The position numbers and the translations under genes were made by a program. Below are positions 28,351-36,296 of a DNA stretch of 64,000 nt, piece after piece. The notes under the pieces are model-generated. The model was not told the origin of the DNA. It saw only the letters and a program-made list of their open reading frames with translations, and ran no database searches. Position 1 is the stretch's first letter. Each line of letters opens with the position of its first letter. The DNA lies in assembly GCF_009711715.1 (NCBI RefSeq), contig NZ_VENF01000001.1:124001-188000 (forward strand), in the 5' to 3' direction. The DNA is from Methylophaga sp. Lineage in GTDB: Bacteria; Pseudomonadota; Gammaproteobacteria; Nitrosococcales; Methylophagaceae.

Positions 28351-28686
28351 ATGAATAATAATTTAAAACAACGTATTCACAATATGTACTTACGGGACTG
28401 TGTCATGGCCTGGGCGGATGTCATTCTGCTCTGGCTGGCTGTTGGCTTCGTCCTCATTAGTATCTCCAGCATTCTCGATGACCCCGTCATTCAATGGGTC
28501 ATGATTATCTCCAGTGCCTTACTGGTTCTTTTCAATACCACGTCAGTATGGGCTATGACCCATCATTACGCGGAAGACAAGGACTTTATATACGGTCTGG
28601 ATATTAAACATCTCGATGATAATCGGGCTGCCAAGAATGATGCAAAAGTCAATCATCGGGCTGCCAGTGATGCAAGAGTTAATTAA
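28351..28686 (+). CDS. Small membrane protein, two helices, first of a trio before an APC permease
   Basis: 111 aa, family not recognised. Two hydrophobic segments, WADVILLWLAVGFVLISISSIL and VMIISSALLVLFNTTSVWAM, separated by a short turn. The C-terminus contains an imperfect tandem duplication (NRAAKNDAKVN / HRAASDARVN). The ATG at 28351 follows GAGGAATTAATC; an in-frame start 22 codons upstream has no ribosome site and adds a polar Cys-containing leader, so it was rejected. The next gene starts 12 nt downstream. Position suggests an accessory to the permease at 29282 (inference). Confidence 0.75.
   Translation: MNNNLKQRIHNMYLRDCVMAWADVILLWLAVGFVLISISSILDDPVIQWVMIISSALLVLFNTTSVWAMTHHYAEDKDFIYGLDIKHLDDNRAAKNDAKVNHRAASDARVN
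28621..28680 (+). repeat. 30-bp imperfect tandem duplication inside the 28351 gene
   Basis: ATCGGGCTGCCA and a following GATGCAAAAGTCAAT / GATGCAAGAGTTAAT occur twice, in units at 28621-28650 and 28651-28680, differing by a 3-nt deletion and a few substitutions. The reading frame is kept. Confidence 0.7.
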
Positions 28687-28698
28687 TGAGGAAATGCT

Positions 28699-29109
28699 AT
28701 GTCCACATATATCCCCAAGATCCAGCATAAACGAGGGCAGTTAATTGACAGTCTGTTTATCCTGGTACTCGTTTATGTAAGTCTCTATATCCCTCTGTTT
28801 CTGGAATCTGACACCAAGTCAGCCGAGGAAACAGCCACTGTCCAGTCCTATACCTGGGAATCACTGGGCGTCTCCGCCGTTGAACAAGAACAGTGGCAAA
28901 AGCTTGGTTACGACGAAGCCGCTGCTGCCGAGATTATCAACGACAAGTTTGATTACACCATTGACCCACTGATGCTGGCCATTACCGCGCTGGTCATTAT
29001 CGGCTACTTCTTTTTCGTTATACGAATCTCCGACAGACAGTATCGCGAAGTCATAGAAGAAAAATTTGGTGCTGATGAAACCTCATCCAAACAGGAGGCG
29101 ACACAATGA
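28699..29109 (+). CDS. Small membrane protein, two helices with an extracytoplasmic loop
   Basis: 136 aa, not recognised. Hydrophobic helices at about residues 16-36 (LIDSLFILVLVYVSLYIPLFL) and 90-108 (LMLAITALVIIGYFFFVI) flank an acidic loop of about 50 residues; the tail is charged (REVIEEKFGADE). Second gene of the trio; its stop overlaps the next start (ATGA at 29106-29109). Confidence 0.75.
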   Translation: MSTYIPKIQHKRGQLIDSLFILVLVYVSLYIPLFLESDTKSAEETATVQSYTWESLGVSAVEQEQWQKLGYDEAAAAEIINDKFDYTIDPLMLAITALVIIGYFFFVIRISDRQYREVIEEKFGADETSSKQEATQ

Positions 29110-29285
29110 TTTACTGGGAAATTCTAAGTTATGCCGCCTGGATTGTCTCCGGGTTGCTATTACTGTGGATTCTGGTCGATGCCATCAGCGTATCGCGGGA
29201 GTTCGACGAAGAATTGCTTATCAGCTCCCGTGAGGGCGTCGATGAGATTCTTGATGAAATCAAGAAAGAAGGGGGCATCAAATGA
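29106..29285 (+). CDS. Single-helix small membrane protein coupled to the APC permease
   Basis: 59 aa, not recognised. MIYWEILSYAAW starts a single hydrophobic helix (WIVSGLLLLWILVDAIS), followed by an acidic amphipathic tail (EFDEELLISSREGVDEILDEIKKEG in parts). The ATG overlaps the preceding stop, and its own stop overlaps the permease start (ATGA at 29282-29285), so three genes are chained by 4-nt overlaps. AGGAGGCGACACA gives a strong ribosome site. The codon phase and overlaps make it a real gene despite its size. Confidence 0.75.
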   Translation: MIYWEILSYAAWIVSGLLLLWILVDAISVSREFDEELLISSREGVDEILDEIKKEGGIK

Positions 29286-30676
29286 CGGCTGAAACTTCGG
29301 CGGCTGAAAACCCGCAACGTATTTCGATGTTCAAGGTGCTCAACCCTTTCCATGTCTGGGCTTTAGGGGTTGGGATCGTTTTGGTCGGCGAGTTCATGGG
29401 CTGGAACTTTTCGGTCGCCAAGGGCGGGGCTTATGGTGCCCTGATTGCCTGTTGGGTGATCGGGCTGCTCTATAGCTGTGTCGCCATGATCGACTCTGAA
29501 GTCACGTCAACCGTAGCGGCAGCTGGCGGCCAGTATACCCAGGCCAAGCATATTATCGGCCCGCTAATGGCCTTTAATGTTGGTCTGTTTCTGGTGATGG
29601 CCTATACCATGCTGGAGGCAGCGGATGCCCTGATAGTTGGGGATCTGATGTCTGCAGTGGCGGCGGCGACCGGTTATGAAGGCTTGAGTCCGCAACCCTT
29701 TGTGGTGCTGACGATCGCATTTCTGGCCTGGCTCAACTATCGGGGGGTATTTATGACCCTGACGGTGAACTTTGTCATTACGCTGTTTGCCTTCCTGGCC
29801 ATTATTGCCTTGTTTATCGGTGCTGATCCGCTCAATCCGGGTAATATTCTCCGACATAGCGATTTGTTGACAGAATTGCCCTACGGCTGGATAGGCGTAG
29901 TTGCGTCCTTGCAGTTTGGCATGTGGTACTACCTCGGTATCGAGGGTACCTGTCAGGCGGCGGAAGAGGTGCGCAGTGCCGGCCGGTCTATACCTCTGGG
30001 TACGATCGGTGGGATTCTGACCTTGTTGGTGGCAGCGTCGCTGACCTGGTATGTTGCGACGGGTCTAATGCCATGGCAGTACCTGGGACAGGCCGCGACA
30101 CCTTTATACGATGCGGCTTCCATTATCGGTAATCCGAGTCTGCAGGTGGTATTGTTTATCGGTACCATGTTCGCGGCTATTGCATCTGCCAATGGCTGTA
30201 TCAATGATGCGGCGCGTGCCTGGTTCTCGATGGGACGGGATCGTTACATGCCGACCTGGTTCGGGGCGATTCATCCGCATTACCGGACACCGTTCAGGGC
30301 CATTATCTTCCTGATTCCCATTGCCGTGTCATTTGCCTTTACCGGCCTGCTGGATCAGGTTATTACCTTCTCGATTCTGTCGGGTCTGCTGGGTTATACC
30401 TTCATGTCGATCAACATGATGCGGTTCAGAAAAATGTGGCCGCTGGATGTGATCAAACGGGGGTATATCCATCCGTTCCATCCGATTCCAGCGCTGGTTT
30501 TGCTGGGGCTCTGCGCAGCCGTTTATTTTGCGACCTTCCTCGGTTACGGCGCTTCACTACTGTCGATCATGGCCTTCTACATCGTGGCTTCGGCGTGGTT
30601 TGTGATGCGTCGTTATCAGTTTGTGAAACGCGGTGATCAATTCACCATGCCCTGGCCGCGGCCAAGGGGTTATTGA
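29282..30676 (+). CDS. APC-superfamily permease (ethanolamine permease-like)
   Basis: 464 aa with about 12 helices. FHVWALGVGIVLVGEFMGWNFSVAKGGAYG at the N-terminus is typical of ethanolamine/amino-acid permeases of the EAT type, and MWYYLGIEGTCQAAEEVRSAGRSIPLG resembles the substrate-site region. Ethanolamine-like specificity and position directly after the methylamine-assimilation operon suggest uptake of a short amine, possibly methylamine (inference). It is chained by overlap to three small membrane proteins and followed 13 nt later by a UspA gene. Confidence 0.9.
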   Translation: MTAETSAAENPQRISMFKVLNPFHVWALGVGIVLVGEFMGWNFSVAKGGAYGALIACWVIGLLYSCVAMIDSEVTSTVAAAGGQYTQAKHIIGPLMAFNVGLFLVMAYTMLEAADALIVGDLMSAVAAATGYEGLSPQPFVVLTIAFLAWLNYRGVFMTLTVNFVITLFAFLAIIALFIGADPLNPGNILRHSDLLTELPYGWIGVVASLQFGMWYYLGIEGTCQAAEEVRSAGRSIPLGTIGGILTLLVAASLTWYVATGLMPWQYLGQAATPLYDAASIIGNPSLQVVLFIGTMFAAIASANGCINDAARAWFSMGRDRYMPTWFGAIHPHYRTPFRAIIFLIPIAVSFAFTGLLDQVITFSILSGLLGYTFMSINMMRFRKMWPLDVIKRGYIHPFHPIPALVLLGLCAAVYFATFLGYGASLLSIMAFYIVASAWFVMRRYQFVKRGDQFTMPWPRPRGY

Positions 30677-30689
30677 GGAGGGATGACAA

Positions 30690-31118
30690 ATGAAAAAGAT
30701 CTTATGTGCAACTGATGGCTCTCACAGCGCGCAAAAAGCCGTGGACTTTGCCATTGAACTGGCAAAACTGGCGGAGGCCGAGCTGACCTTTATTCATGTC
30801 GTGATGTCGACGGCTGAAGAAATCTCTCATACCTACTTCTGGGACTCGAATGTACTGGGAGCAGCGAATGATCAGATCCAGATCGAACTGCATGAAGCGA
30901 TGCAAAAGGCCCATGACCGGGAATTGGAGCCGGTGTTTTGTACCACGGTGCCGGGACACAATATTGCCAAGGCGATCATCGATTATGCCGAAAGCAATGA
31001 CCACGATCACGTGGTGACCGGTTCGGTGGGACGCACCGGCGTCTCCAAAGTCTTGCTGGGTTCGATTGCCCAGCAGGTTATCAGCAAGGCGCACTGTCCG
31101 GTAACGGTAGTGCGCTGA
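30690..31118 (+). CDS. Universal stress protein (UspA family)
   Basis: 142 aa. The fold begins KKILCATDGSHSAQKAVDFAIELAKL and ends with the ATP-binding motif GSVGRTGVSKVLLGSIAQQVISKAHCPVTVVR (G-2x-G-9x-G-S/T). Likely binds ATP. Genes of this type often follow a transporter gene and may modulate it. GAGGAGGGATGACAA lies before the ATG. The operon is closed by the terminator at 31125. Confidence 0.93.
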   Translation: MKKILCATDGSHSAQKAVDFAIELAKLAEAELTFIHVVMSTAEEISHTYFWDSNVLGAANDQIQIELHEAMQKAHDRELEPVFCTTVPGHNIAKAIIDYAESNDHDHVVTGSVGRTGVSKVLLGSIAQQVISKAHCPVTVVR

Positions 31119-31124
31119 TTCTTA

Positions 31125-31156
31125 GCCCCGCGGCATTATGCTGCGGGGCCTTTTTT
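31125..31156 (+). terminator. Rho-independent terminator after uspA
   Basis: GCCCCGC-GGCAT / ATGCT-GCGGGGC stem with a one- or two-base loop, then CTTTTTT. Confidence 0.9.
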
Positions 31157-31174
31157 GCTGATAAGGAGGCAAAA

Positions 31175-31846
31175 ATGACGCAATTTATTTTTGTTATGGC
31201 AGCCGTTTTCAGTGTCTTGTTGTGGCGGATGTACCAGCATCATCATCGCATGGTGATGCAGGCCAGATCGGATCTGTTAAGTCAGAGCAGCAAGGTTATC
31301 AATATCAAAAAAAGTGTGGCTGACCGGGCAGGATTTCAGCATTTGCTGGGCGACTACGACGGTACCAGCGTGGGGTTGAAACTGGAAGTGGATAACCTGA
31401 CTGCCCGCAAGCTGCCGGTGATGTGGCTGCATATCACGATGCTGCGGCCGGTCGAGAGCAAGGGCAGTCTTGATATCCTTGTAAGACCTCACACCAGCGA
31501 TGTATTCAGTCCCGGCTGGAACTGGAATAAACCGGTGACACCGCTTAAAGGCTGGCCACATCATGCACGTTATGTCAGTCGTGACAGGACGCCGTCCCTG
31601 GAGTCTATCGACAGTGATGTAAAGACGATTTTCGCCGATCAGATGGCCAAGGAGTTATTGATTACACCCGAGACGGTACGACTGACCTATCTCATTCGAC
31701 AGGCGGAGCGGGGGCAATACCTGCTTTTACGCAGCGCCGAGTTTGATATGCAGCCGATTGATTCGGCCGAAATAGCAGCCCTGACCCGTCAGTTACAAAA
31801 ATTGCTGGCTAATCTGGATGGAGTGCGATGTGATGAAGCAGCGTGA
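31175..31846 (+). CDS. Uncharacterised membrane-anchored protein
   Basis: 223 aa, not recognised. A single N-terminal helix (FIFVMAAVFSVLLWRMYQ) is followed by a His-rich turn (HHHRMV) and a soluble domain of about 190 residues. Containing DYDGTSVGLKLEVDNLTARKLPVMWLH in the middle and HITMLRPV, it is probably mostly beta. AAGGAGGCAAAA precedes the ATG. It overlaps the next small gene by 14 nt. It lies between a terminator and a regulated permease promoter, so it forms a two-gene unit of its own. Confidence 0.65.
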   Translation: MTQFIFVMAAVFSVLLWRMYQHHHRMVMQARSDLLSQSSKVINIKKSVADRAGFQHLLGDYDGTSVGLKLEVDNLTARKLPVMWLHITMLRPVESKGSLDILVRPHTSDVFSPGWNWNKPVTPLKGWPHHARYVSRDRTPSLESIDSDVKTIFADQMAKELLITPETVRLTYLIRQAERGQYLLLRSAEFDMQPIDSAEIAALTRQLQKLLANLDGVRCDEAA

Positions 31847-32117
31847 TGCATCAACAATCAGACCATGGCATCCCTACCTGGTGCTGCTGGTTGCCATTAT
31901 TCTGCCCGGTGTCGGACAGGTCCTGAACCAGACACCGTTACGGGGCCTGACCATGGTGTTTTTCATGATGGTGCTGGCCATGGTGACATTTCAGTTTGCC
32001 GGGCCGGACGTTTCCGTGATCGGCCAGTTTGCCGGCGGCATCTTTATTTATGCCCTGTCAGTCATGGACGCGTATCTGTGGGCGAGGGTGCGCTGGCAGC
32101 AGGCTCGATACGTCTGA
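31833..32117 (+). CDS. Small multi-pass membrane protein
   Basis: 94 aa with three hydrophobic segments (YLVLLVAIILPGVGQVLNQ, GLTMVFFMMVLAMVTFQFAG, FAGGIFIYALSVMDAYLWAR). The motif PGVGQVLNQTPLRGL resembles the start of the small TM2/DUF5683-like group seen in many bacteria, but I am not sure of the family. The ATG at 31833 is preferred (GGAG 10 nt upstream); an ATG at 31818 adds five residues. It overlaps the preceding gene. Confidence 0.65.
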   Translation: MKQRDASTIRPWHPYLVLLVAIILPGVGQVLNQTPLRGLTMVFFMMVLAMVTFQFAGPDVSVIGQFAGGIFIYALSVMDAYLWARVRWQQARYV

Positions 32118-32146
32118 TCCTGATTAAAAAATATTTTCTCTCCAGT

Positions 32147-32205
32147 TACTACCTTGGAAGTACTGCCACGAGGGAATTATCAAGTTCGCTTTAACACGCT
32201 AAGTT
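32147..32205 (+). promoter_or_regulatory. NarL-type operator plus promoter for the APC permease gene (site C)
   Basis: Operator TACTACC-TT-GGAAGTA at 32147-32162, 10 nt, GGAA, then -35-like TTATCA (32177-32182), a 17-nt spacer and -10 TAAGTT (32200-32205). Predicted start near 32212. Confidence 0.6.
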
Positions 32206-32211
32206 CGAATC

Positions 32212-32319
32212 AGACTTTCCGAAGTCTCAATGGCGGAAATGGCAGCGCTGTTTTCCGCGTTGAAATCAACAGCAAAAGTCTCGGCAAGACGACTGTCGAA
32301 CTGAAGCGGAGATGACACT
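32212..32319 (+). ncRNA. Structured 5' leader of the APC permease mRNA
   Basis: From the predicted transcript start the leader folds into AGACTT-TCCG-AAGTCT (32212-32227, UNCG-type tetraloop), GCGGAAA / TTTCCGC (32233-32258), GTTG / CAAC (32259-32270) and GTCT / AGAC (32278-32290). No match to a known riboswitch was recognised. The folding is by eye. Confidence 0.4.
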
Positions 32320-33807
32320 ATGAGTGATATTAAGCTGAACAAAACAAGCGCCGGTTCCGGTGCAACGCAAGCAGGCTCAGTGCATGAACATGAATCCCTG
32401 GAACGGTCGATTGACTGGAAACAGGGACTCGCCATTGCATCGGGCGTGCCATTATTGATTTTACCTTCGCTGGGTTATTTCCCGATGTGGGTGGCTGCAG
32501 CAGCCATTCTGGTTTGGGGGCTGTCTGTTTTACAGGGCTTTATGCAAAATCTGGCTTATGCCGAGCTGGCGACAACGTTTCCTAAAGCATCCGGACTGCC
32601 GGGGTTTGCCCAGCATGTCTTCAAAACCAAGGATTATCAGGGTGATTTTGACAAAGGCAAGTTGATAGGCGGGTTCAGTGCGTGGAGTTACTGGTTCGCC
32701 TGGAATCCGGTACTGGCTATCTTCGCCATTCTGGTCGGGAGTTATTTACACGGCCTGTTTCCTGAGCTGGGCAGCCTATTCACTGAATATCAACTTTCGC
32801 TGCTGTCAGGCATCGTTATTTTCAGCGGTCTGATCATCATTAATTTCTTTGGTCTGAAGGACAGTGCCGTACTGGGATATATTCTCGCCGGTGTGTCATT
32901 GGTCCCTCTGGTCGTGATGACCGTTGTGCCCTTCACCAGCGGTAGCGTTGAATTCAGTAATATTACAAACAACTGGTTACCTGCTGACTGGTCCTGGGAC
33001 CTGCATCATATTCTGATTCTGTTCGGATTATTTGCGATTGCACAGTGGAGTGCCTGTGCCTGGGAAACCGCAGCCATCTACGGTCCGGAATACAAGCAGC
33101 CAGCCAAAGATGTGCCCAAAGCCCTGTTTGTGTGTGGCGCCATCTGCCTGTTGTCATTCGTACTGGTTCAGGCTGCCGTTATCGGTGTTTTGGGCGTTGA
33201 GGGTGTACTGGCAGAGCCTGTCTCTCCGATGATTCCCGTTGCCCAGGCTGCCTTTGGCGATGCCGGTTCTGTGATTGCAATCGTCATGTTGATTGCTGCA
33301 ATGGTCCTGATTATTCAGACTGCCTATCTCGGTTCCGCGCGAGCTATGCATTCGATGGCAACCGAAGGCAATCTGCCGCGGGTGTTCGGTAAAGTCAATA
33401 ACCACGGGACACCGGTGGTGGCGATGATCACGATCGGGCTGTTTAATCTGGTGCTGATCTCAATGGGAACACCGGCTGCCATTCTGGCGGCTTCAGCGAT
33501 CGGCTATACCTGCGCCAACGGCATCAGTCTGTTTGCCTATGTCAAAGCAAAAAGACATCCAAATTTTTCTGAATTGGAAAGACCGTTCAGTGCGCCCAAA
33601 GGCTGGAAAAATGTGGCCTTGCTGTTCGGCCTGTTCAATATTCCTTTATGCCTGATTGGGGTGGTTTATCTCAACAGTCTGGAAGTCGGCTGGTTCTCTA
33701 CCTGGATTGGCTTCATCGTCCTGTCAGTGTATCTGCCGTTGTGGCTGTACTCTCAGCACGAGTCCCGCCAGTTAACTGCGCTGGCCGTCGCGCCGGCAGG
33801 AGAGTGA
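32320..33807 (+). CDS. APC-superfamily permease
   Basis: 495 aa with about 12 helices. A soluble 30-residue N-terminus precedes SIDWKQGLAIASGVPLLILPSLGY. Further features are QNLAYAELATTFPKASGLPGFAQHVF, ACAWETAAIYGPEYKQPAKDVPKAL and AYLGSARAMHSMATEGNLPRVFGKVNNHGTP, characteristic of amino acid/amine permeases. It is preceded by a NarL-type operator shared with tmd and dmmD, and followed 1 nt later by a 64-aa protein, so it is a candidate methylated-amine importer (inference). Confidence 0.88.
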   Translation: MSDIKLNKTSAGSGATQAGSVHEHESLERSIDWKQGLAIASGVPLLILPSLGYFPMWVAAAAILVWGLSVLQGFMQNLAYAELATTFPKASGLPGFAQHVFKTKDYQGDFDKGKLIGGFSAWSYWFAWNPVLAIFAILVGSYLHGLFPELGSLFTEYQLSLLSGIVIFSGLIIINFFGLKDSAVLGYILAGVSLVPLVVMTVVPFTSGSVEFSNITNNWLPADWSWDLHHILILFGLFAIAQWSACAWETAAIYGPEYKQPAKDVPKALFVCGAICLLSFVLVQAAVIGVLGVEGVLAEPVSPMIPVAQAAFGDAGSVIAIVMLIAAMVLIIQTAYLGSARAMHSMATEGNLPRVFGKVNNHGTPVVAMITIGLFNLVLISMGTPAAILAASAIGYTCANGISLFAYVKAKRHPNFSELERPFSAPKGWKNVALLFGLFNIPLCLIGVVYLNSLEVGWFSTWIGFIVLSVYLPLWLYSQHESRQLTALAVAPAGE

Positions 33808-33808
33808 A

Positions 33809-34003
33809 ATGGCCCTGTTAAAGCTGTCCCGAGTTCTGAAAGCCGTTTATGACGGCCTGCTCAGCCTGATGACGAACGGCTGGATGTCGGGCAGCTACAC
33901 CGGGGCAGTGCTGACCGAGGAATACCATGCGGTCAATGCGGCGCTGGAGACGGATTCAGCGCTGCAGGTCCGGATGAGCAATCGCTTGACCTTATTAGAT
34001 TAA
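33809..34003 (+). CDS. Small soluble protein coupled to the APC permease
   Basis: 64 aa, not recognised. Helical, no clear membrane segment; contains RVLKAVYDGLLSLMTNGW and YTGAVLTEEYHAVNAALE. The ATG begins one base after the permease stop and uses CAGGAGAGTGAA as ribosome site. A terminator follows at 34017. It is probably a partner or modulator of the permease (inference from coupling). Confidence 0.65.
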   Translation: MALLKLSRVLKAVYDGLLSLMTNGWMSGSYTGAVLTEEYHAVNAALETDSALQVRMSNRLTLLD

Positions 34004-34016
34004 GTGATAGCCACGT

Positions 34017-34050
34017 TGCCGGTATCGGCTGTCGATACCGGCATTTTTTT
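34017..34050 (+). terminator. Rho-independent terminator after the permease operon
   Basis: 11-bp perfect stem TGCCGGTATCG / CGATACCGGCA with a 5-nt loop, followed by seven Ts. Confidence 0.95.
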
Positions 34051-34059
34051 AGCGTTTCG

Positions 34060-34118
34060 TAACCCCTAGGTAGTAATCCTTCTTTGGAATTGTTGGCAGG
34101 GGTGACGGAATAGATAAT
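34060..34118 (+). promoter_or_regulatory. NarL-type operator plus promoter upstream of folE2 (site D)
   Basis: Operator TAACCCC-TA-GGTAGTA at 34060-34075, 10 nt, GGAA, -35 TTGTTG (34090-34095), 17-nt spacer, -10 GATAAT (34113-34118). Predicted start near 34125. The distances equal those of site E before tmd. Confidence 0.65.
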
Positions 34119-34124
34119 GAAACT

Positions 34125-34273
34125 GAAGCTGCTTTGAGTAAAGCGATTCAGCTTCTTCATGGTTATCCTCTAACCCGTTCTCTCGTTGGGACGTTGGGGG
34201 TGAACTGTCACTGCCAGACCACTGTTCTCAATGGCATGTGACAAGGCGGTAGACAGTTCACCCTCCTTTTTTT
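34125..34273 (+). ncRNA. Structured leader or independent small RNA ending in a terminator, upstream of folE2
   Basis: The predicted transcript starts with hairpin GAAGCTG-CTTT / AAAG-CAGCTTC (34125-34155) and ends with GGGGGTGAACTGTC (34196-34209) pairing to GACAGTTCACCCTCC (34252-34266), followed by seven Ts. Inside is a second hairpin TGTCAC-TGCCA / TGGCA-GTGACA whose TGTC is shared with the outer stem, so two folds compete. GGTTATC (34161) could also pair with GATAACC (34276). FolE2 starts 55 nt after the T-run. No known riboswitch class recognised. Confidence 0.55.
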
Positions 34274-34327
34274 GCGATAACCACGAATAACAACGACTGG
34301 AAAGTCTACAAGATAAGGATTAGCGTT

Positions 34328-35134
34328 ATGAACCTGCCGCTCAATACTGGTCTGGAAGATGTTCAGAACACCCCCGATAAACGCCAGCTGGCTATTGACC
34401 AGGTCGGCATCAAATCCTTACGTTACCCGATTTTTTTCCAAAGCGATGAAGCCGGCCCTACCCGGGTGGTAGCTGACTTCAGCATGTATGTGCGTTTGCC
34501 TCATCATGTGAAAGGCACCCATATGTCTCGCTTTATTGAATTGCTGGAAAAACCCGAACAGATTTTTGCTGTCAGTCAGATGCATACCTTCATGCGGGAT
34601 ATGCTCGATCTGCTGGAGGCGGAAAACGGCCATGTCGAAATGCGCTTTCCGTTCTTTCTGGCCAAGTCTGCACCGGTATCCGGTGTCACCAGCATGATGG
34701 ACTATGATGTCACCCTCAAGGCTGATATTGGTGAGCGCTTCGCATTGACGGTTAAAGCCGAGATTCCGGTTACCAGCCTTTGCCCCTGCTCCAAAAAAAT
34801 CTCTGCCTATGGTGCTCATAACCAGCGCTCGCTGGTTACCGTGGAGGTCGAGGTCGATGACAGCATGACGCTGGATCAATTGATTGGGCTGGTAGAAGCA
34901 CAGGCATCAAGCCAGCTTTACGGTCTGCTCAAGCGGCCGGACGAGAAATTCGTTACCGAATACGCCTATGACAATCCCAAGTTCGTAGAAGACTTGGTAC
35001 GGGATATTGCCGGTGCGCTGGATAAAGCGTCAGCCATTGGCGGCTTCCGCGTCGAATGTGAAAATTTCGAATCGATTCATAATCACTCCGCCTACGCCAT
35101 GATCGATCGCATGTCAGGAGACCATCATGAATAG
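34328..35134 (+). CDS. folE2: GTP cyclohydrolase FolE2 (type IB)
   Basis: 268 aa, normal. It converts GTP to dihydroneopterin triphosphate, the first pterin/folate step. Family motifs: FSMYVRLPHHVKGTHMSRF, VTSLCPCSKKISAYGAHNQRS with metal-binding Cys, and the C-terminal ECENFESIHNHSAYA. Type IB enzymes are zinc-independent alternatives to FolE. It overlaps the next gene (ribB) by 8 nt. Its location in a C1-amine island under a shared operator suggests extra folate supply for the C1 units (inference). Confidence 0.95.
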   Translation: MNLPLNTGLEDVQNTPDKRQLAIDQVGIKSLRYPIFFQSDEAGPTRVVADFSMYVRLPHHVKGTHMSRFIELLEKPEQIFAVSQMHTFMRDMLDLLEAENGHVEMRFPFFLAKSAPVSGVTSMMDYDVTLKADIGERFALTVKAEIPVTSLCPCSKKISAYGAHNQRSLVTVEVEVDDSMTLDQLIGLVEAQASSQLYGLLKRPDEKFVTEYAYDNPKFVEDLVRDIAGALDKASAIGGFRVECENFESIHNHSAYAMIDRMSGDHHE

Positions 35135-36287
35135 CCCCACCATCCCTTTTGTGCCCAGGGCGAGTCAGACCGCTGTTTCACCGATTGAAGATATCATCGA
35201 CGATATCCGTCAGGGCAAAATGGTGGTACTGATGGATGATGAGGATCGTGAAAATGAAGGCGATCTGATCATGGCTGCAGATGCCGTTGATGCGGATGCC
35301 ATTAACTTCATGGCGATGCATGGTCGCGGCTTGATTTGTCTGACCCTGACAGAGGCTCGTTGCCGTCAGCTTGATTTATCGTTGATGGTCAGGCAGAACG
35401 GCAGCGGACTGGGCACCAACTTTACCGTGTCTATTGAAGCGGCAGAGGGGGTCACGACCGGTATTTCCACGGCAGACAGGGCCAGAACGGTTCAGGCAGC
35501 AGTGGCTAAAAACGCACAAGCGACTGACATTGTCAGGCCCGGTCATATTTTCCCGCTGAAGGCGCAAGAAGGTGGCGTGCTGGCACGAGCCGGCCATACT
35601 GAGGCCGGTTGTGACCTGAGTAAACTGGCGGGGCGTGAACCCGCTGCTGTTATCTGTGAAATCATGAATGATGATGGCAGCATGGCTAGGCTGCCGGACT
35701 TGCTGCAGTTTGCTGATAAACATCAACTCAAGGTGGGCACCATTGCCGACCTGATTGAATATCGCCGTCGCAATGAACGACTGGTCGCTTTTGAAGACCG
35801 CCGTTATATCAGTACCTTGTACGGCAGCTTTGAAATGGTCAGCTATCGTGATCTTACCTCGGACTTGACGCATGTGGCGCTGATTTGTGGCTCACCACAA
35901 ACACAGAATGCCACTCTGGTACGGGTTCATGCGCCCATCAATAACTTTGATTTCCTGGATAACCGGCGTCATGGTCATACCTGGAGTGTCACCGAAGCTA
36001 TGCAGCATATACAGGAAGCCGGAGAAGGGGTCCTGCTGCTGATCAAGGGAGATGAACAGGAATGGCAGGCACAGGTTGAAGGTGAACGTCATTTCGATGA
36101 AGAGTATGTGCTCAAGCACTATGGTATTGGTGCCCAGATCCTCAAAGAACTGGGCATTGGCCGTATGCGTCTGATGACCTGGCCCAGGAAACTGCCTTCA
36201 ATGAGTGGTTTTGGCCTGTCTGTTGACGAATATGTGCTGCCGGAAGACTTGAACGAACGGGCACTGGCTGACTTGTCCCGCGGTTAG
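35127..36287 (+). CDS. ribB: 3,4-dihydroxy-2-butanone 4-phosphate synthase with degenerate GTP cyclohydrolase II domain
   Basis: 386 aa, RibBA-like. The N-terminal RibB domain has [38 protein letters not shown] and the GHTEAGCDL active-site block, so DHBP synthase activity (riboflavin pathway) is likely. The C-terminal half aligns with RibA but the zinc Cys cluster and the GTP-binding motif are absent ([19 protein letters not shown] appears where they would be), so it is probably inactive, as in many gammaproteobacterial RibBA proteins. It overlaps folE2. TMADH, ETF and MgdABCD all need flavin. Confidence 0.9.
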   Translation: MNSPTIPFVPRASQTAVSPIEDIIDDIRQGKMVVLMDDEDRENEGDLIMAADAVDADAINFMAMHGRGLICLTLTEARCRQLDLSLMVRQNGSGLGTNFTVSIEAAEGVTTGISTADRARTVQAAVAKNAQATDIVRPGHIFPLKAQEGGVLARAGHTEAGCDLSKLAGREPAAVICEIMNDDGSMARLPDLLQFADKHQLKVGTIADLIEYRRRNERLVAFEDRRYISTLYGSFEMVSYRDLTSDLTHVALICGSPQTQNATLVRVHAPINNFDFLDNRRHGHTWSVTEAMQHIQEAGEGVLLLIKGDEQEWQAQVEGERHFDEEYVLKHYGIGAQILKELGIGRMRLMTWPRKLPSMSGFGLSVDEYVLPEDLNERALADLSRG

Positions 36288-36296
36288 GAGAACTGC

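Noticed and set aside
32202..32302. Closing stem AGTTCGA / TCGAACT enclosing the permease leader hairpins, suggesting a multi-branch riboswitch
   Set aside because: The 5' arm overlaps the predicted -10 element, so it would not be in the transcript if site C is the promoter; kept only as an alternative.
34076..34327. FMN, preQ1 or THF riboswitch before folE2-ribB
   Set aside because: No conserved core of those classes is visible; the structure there is reported as unassigned.
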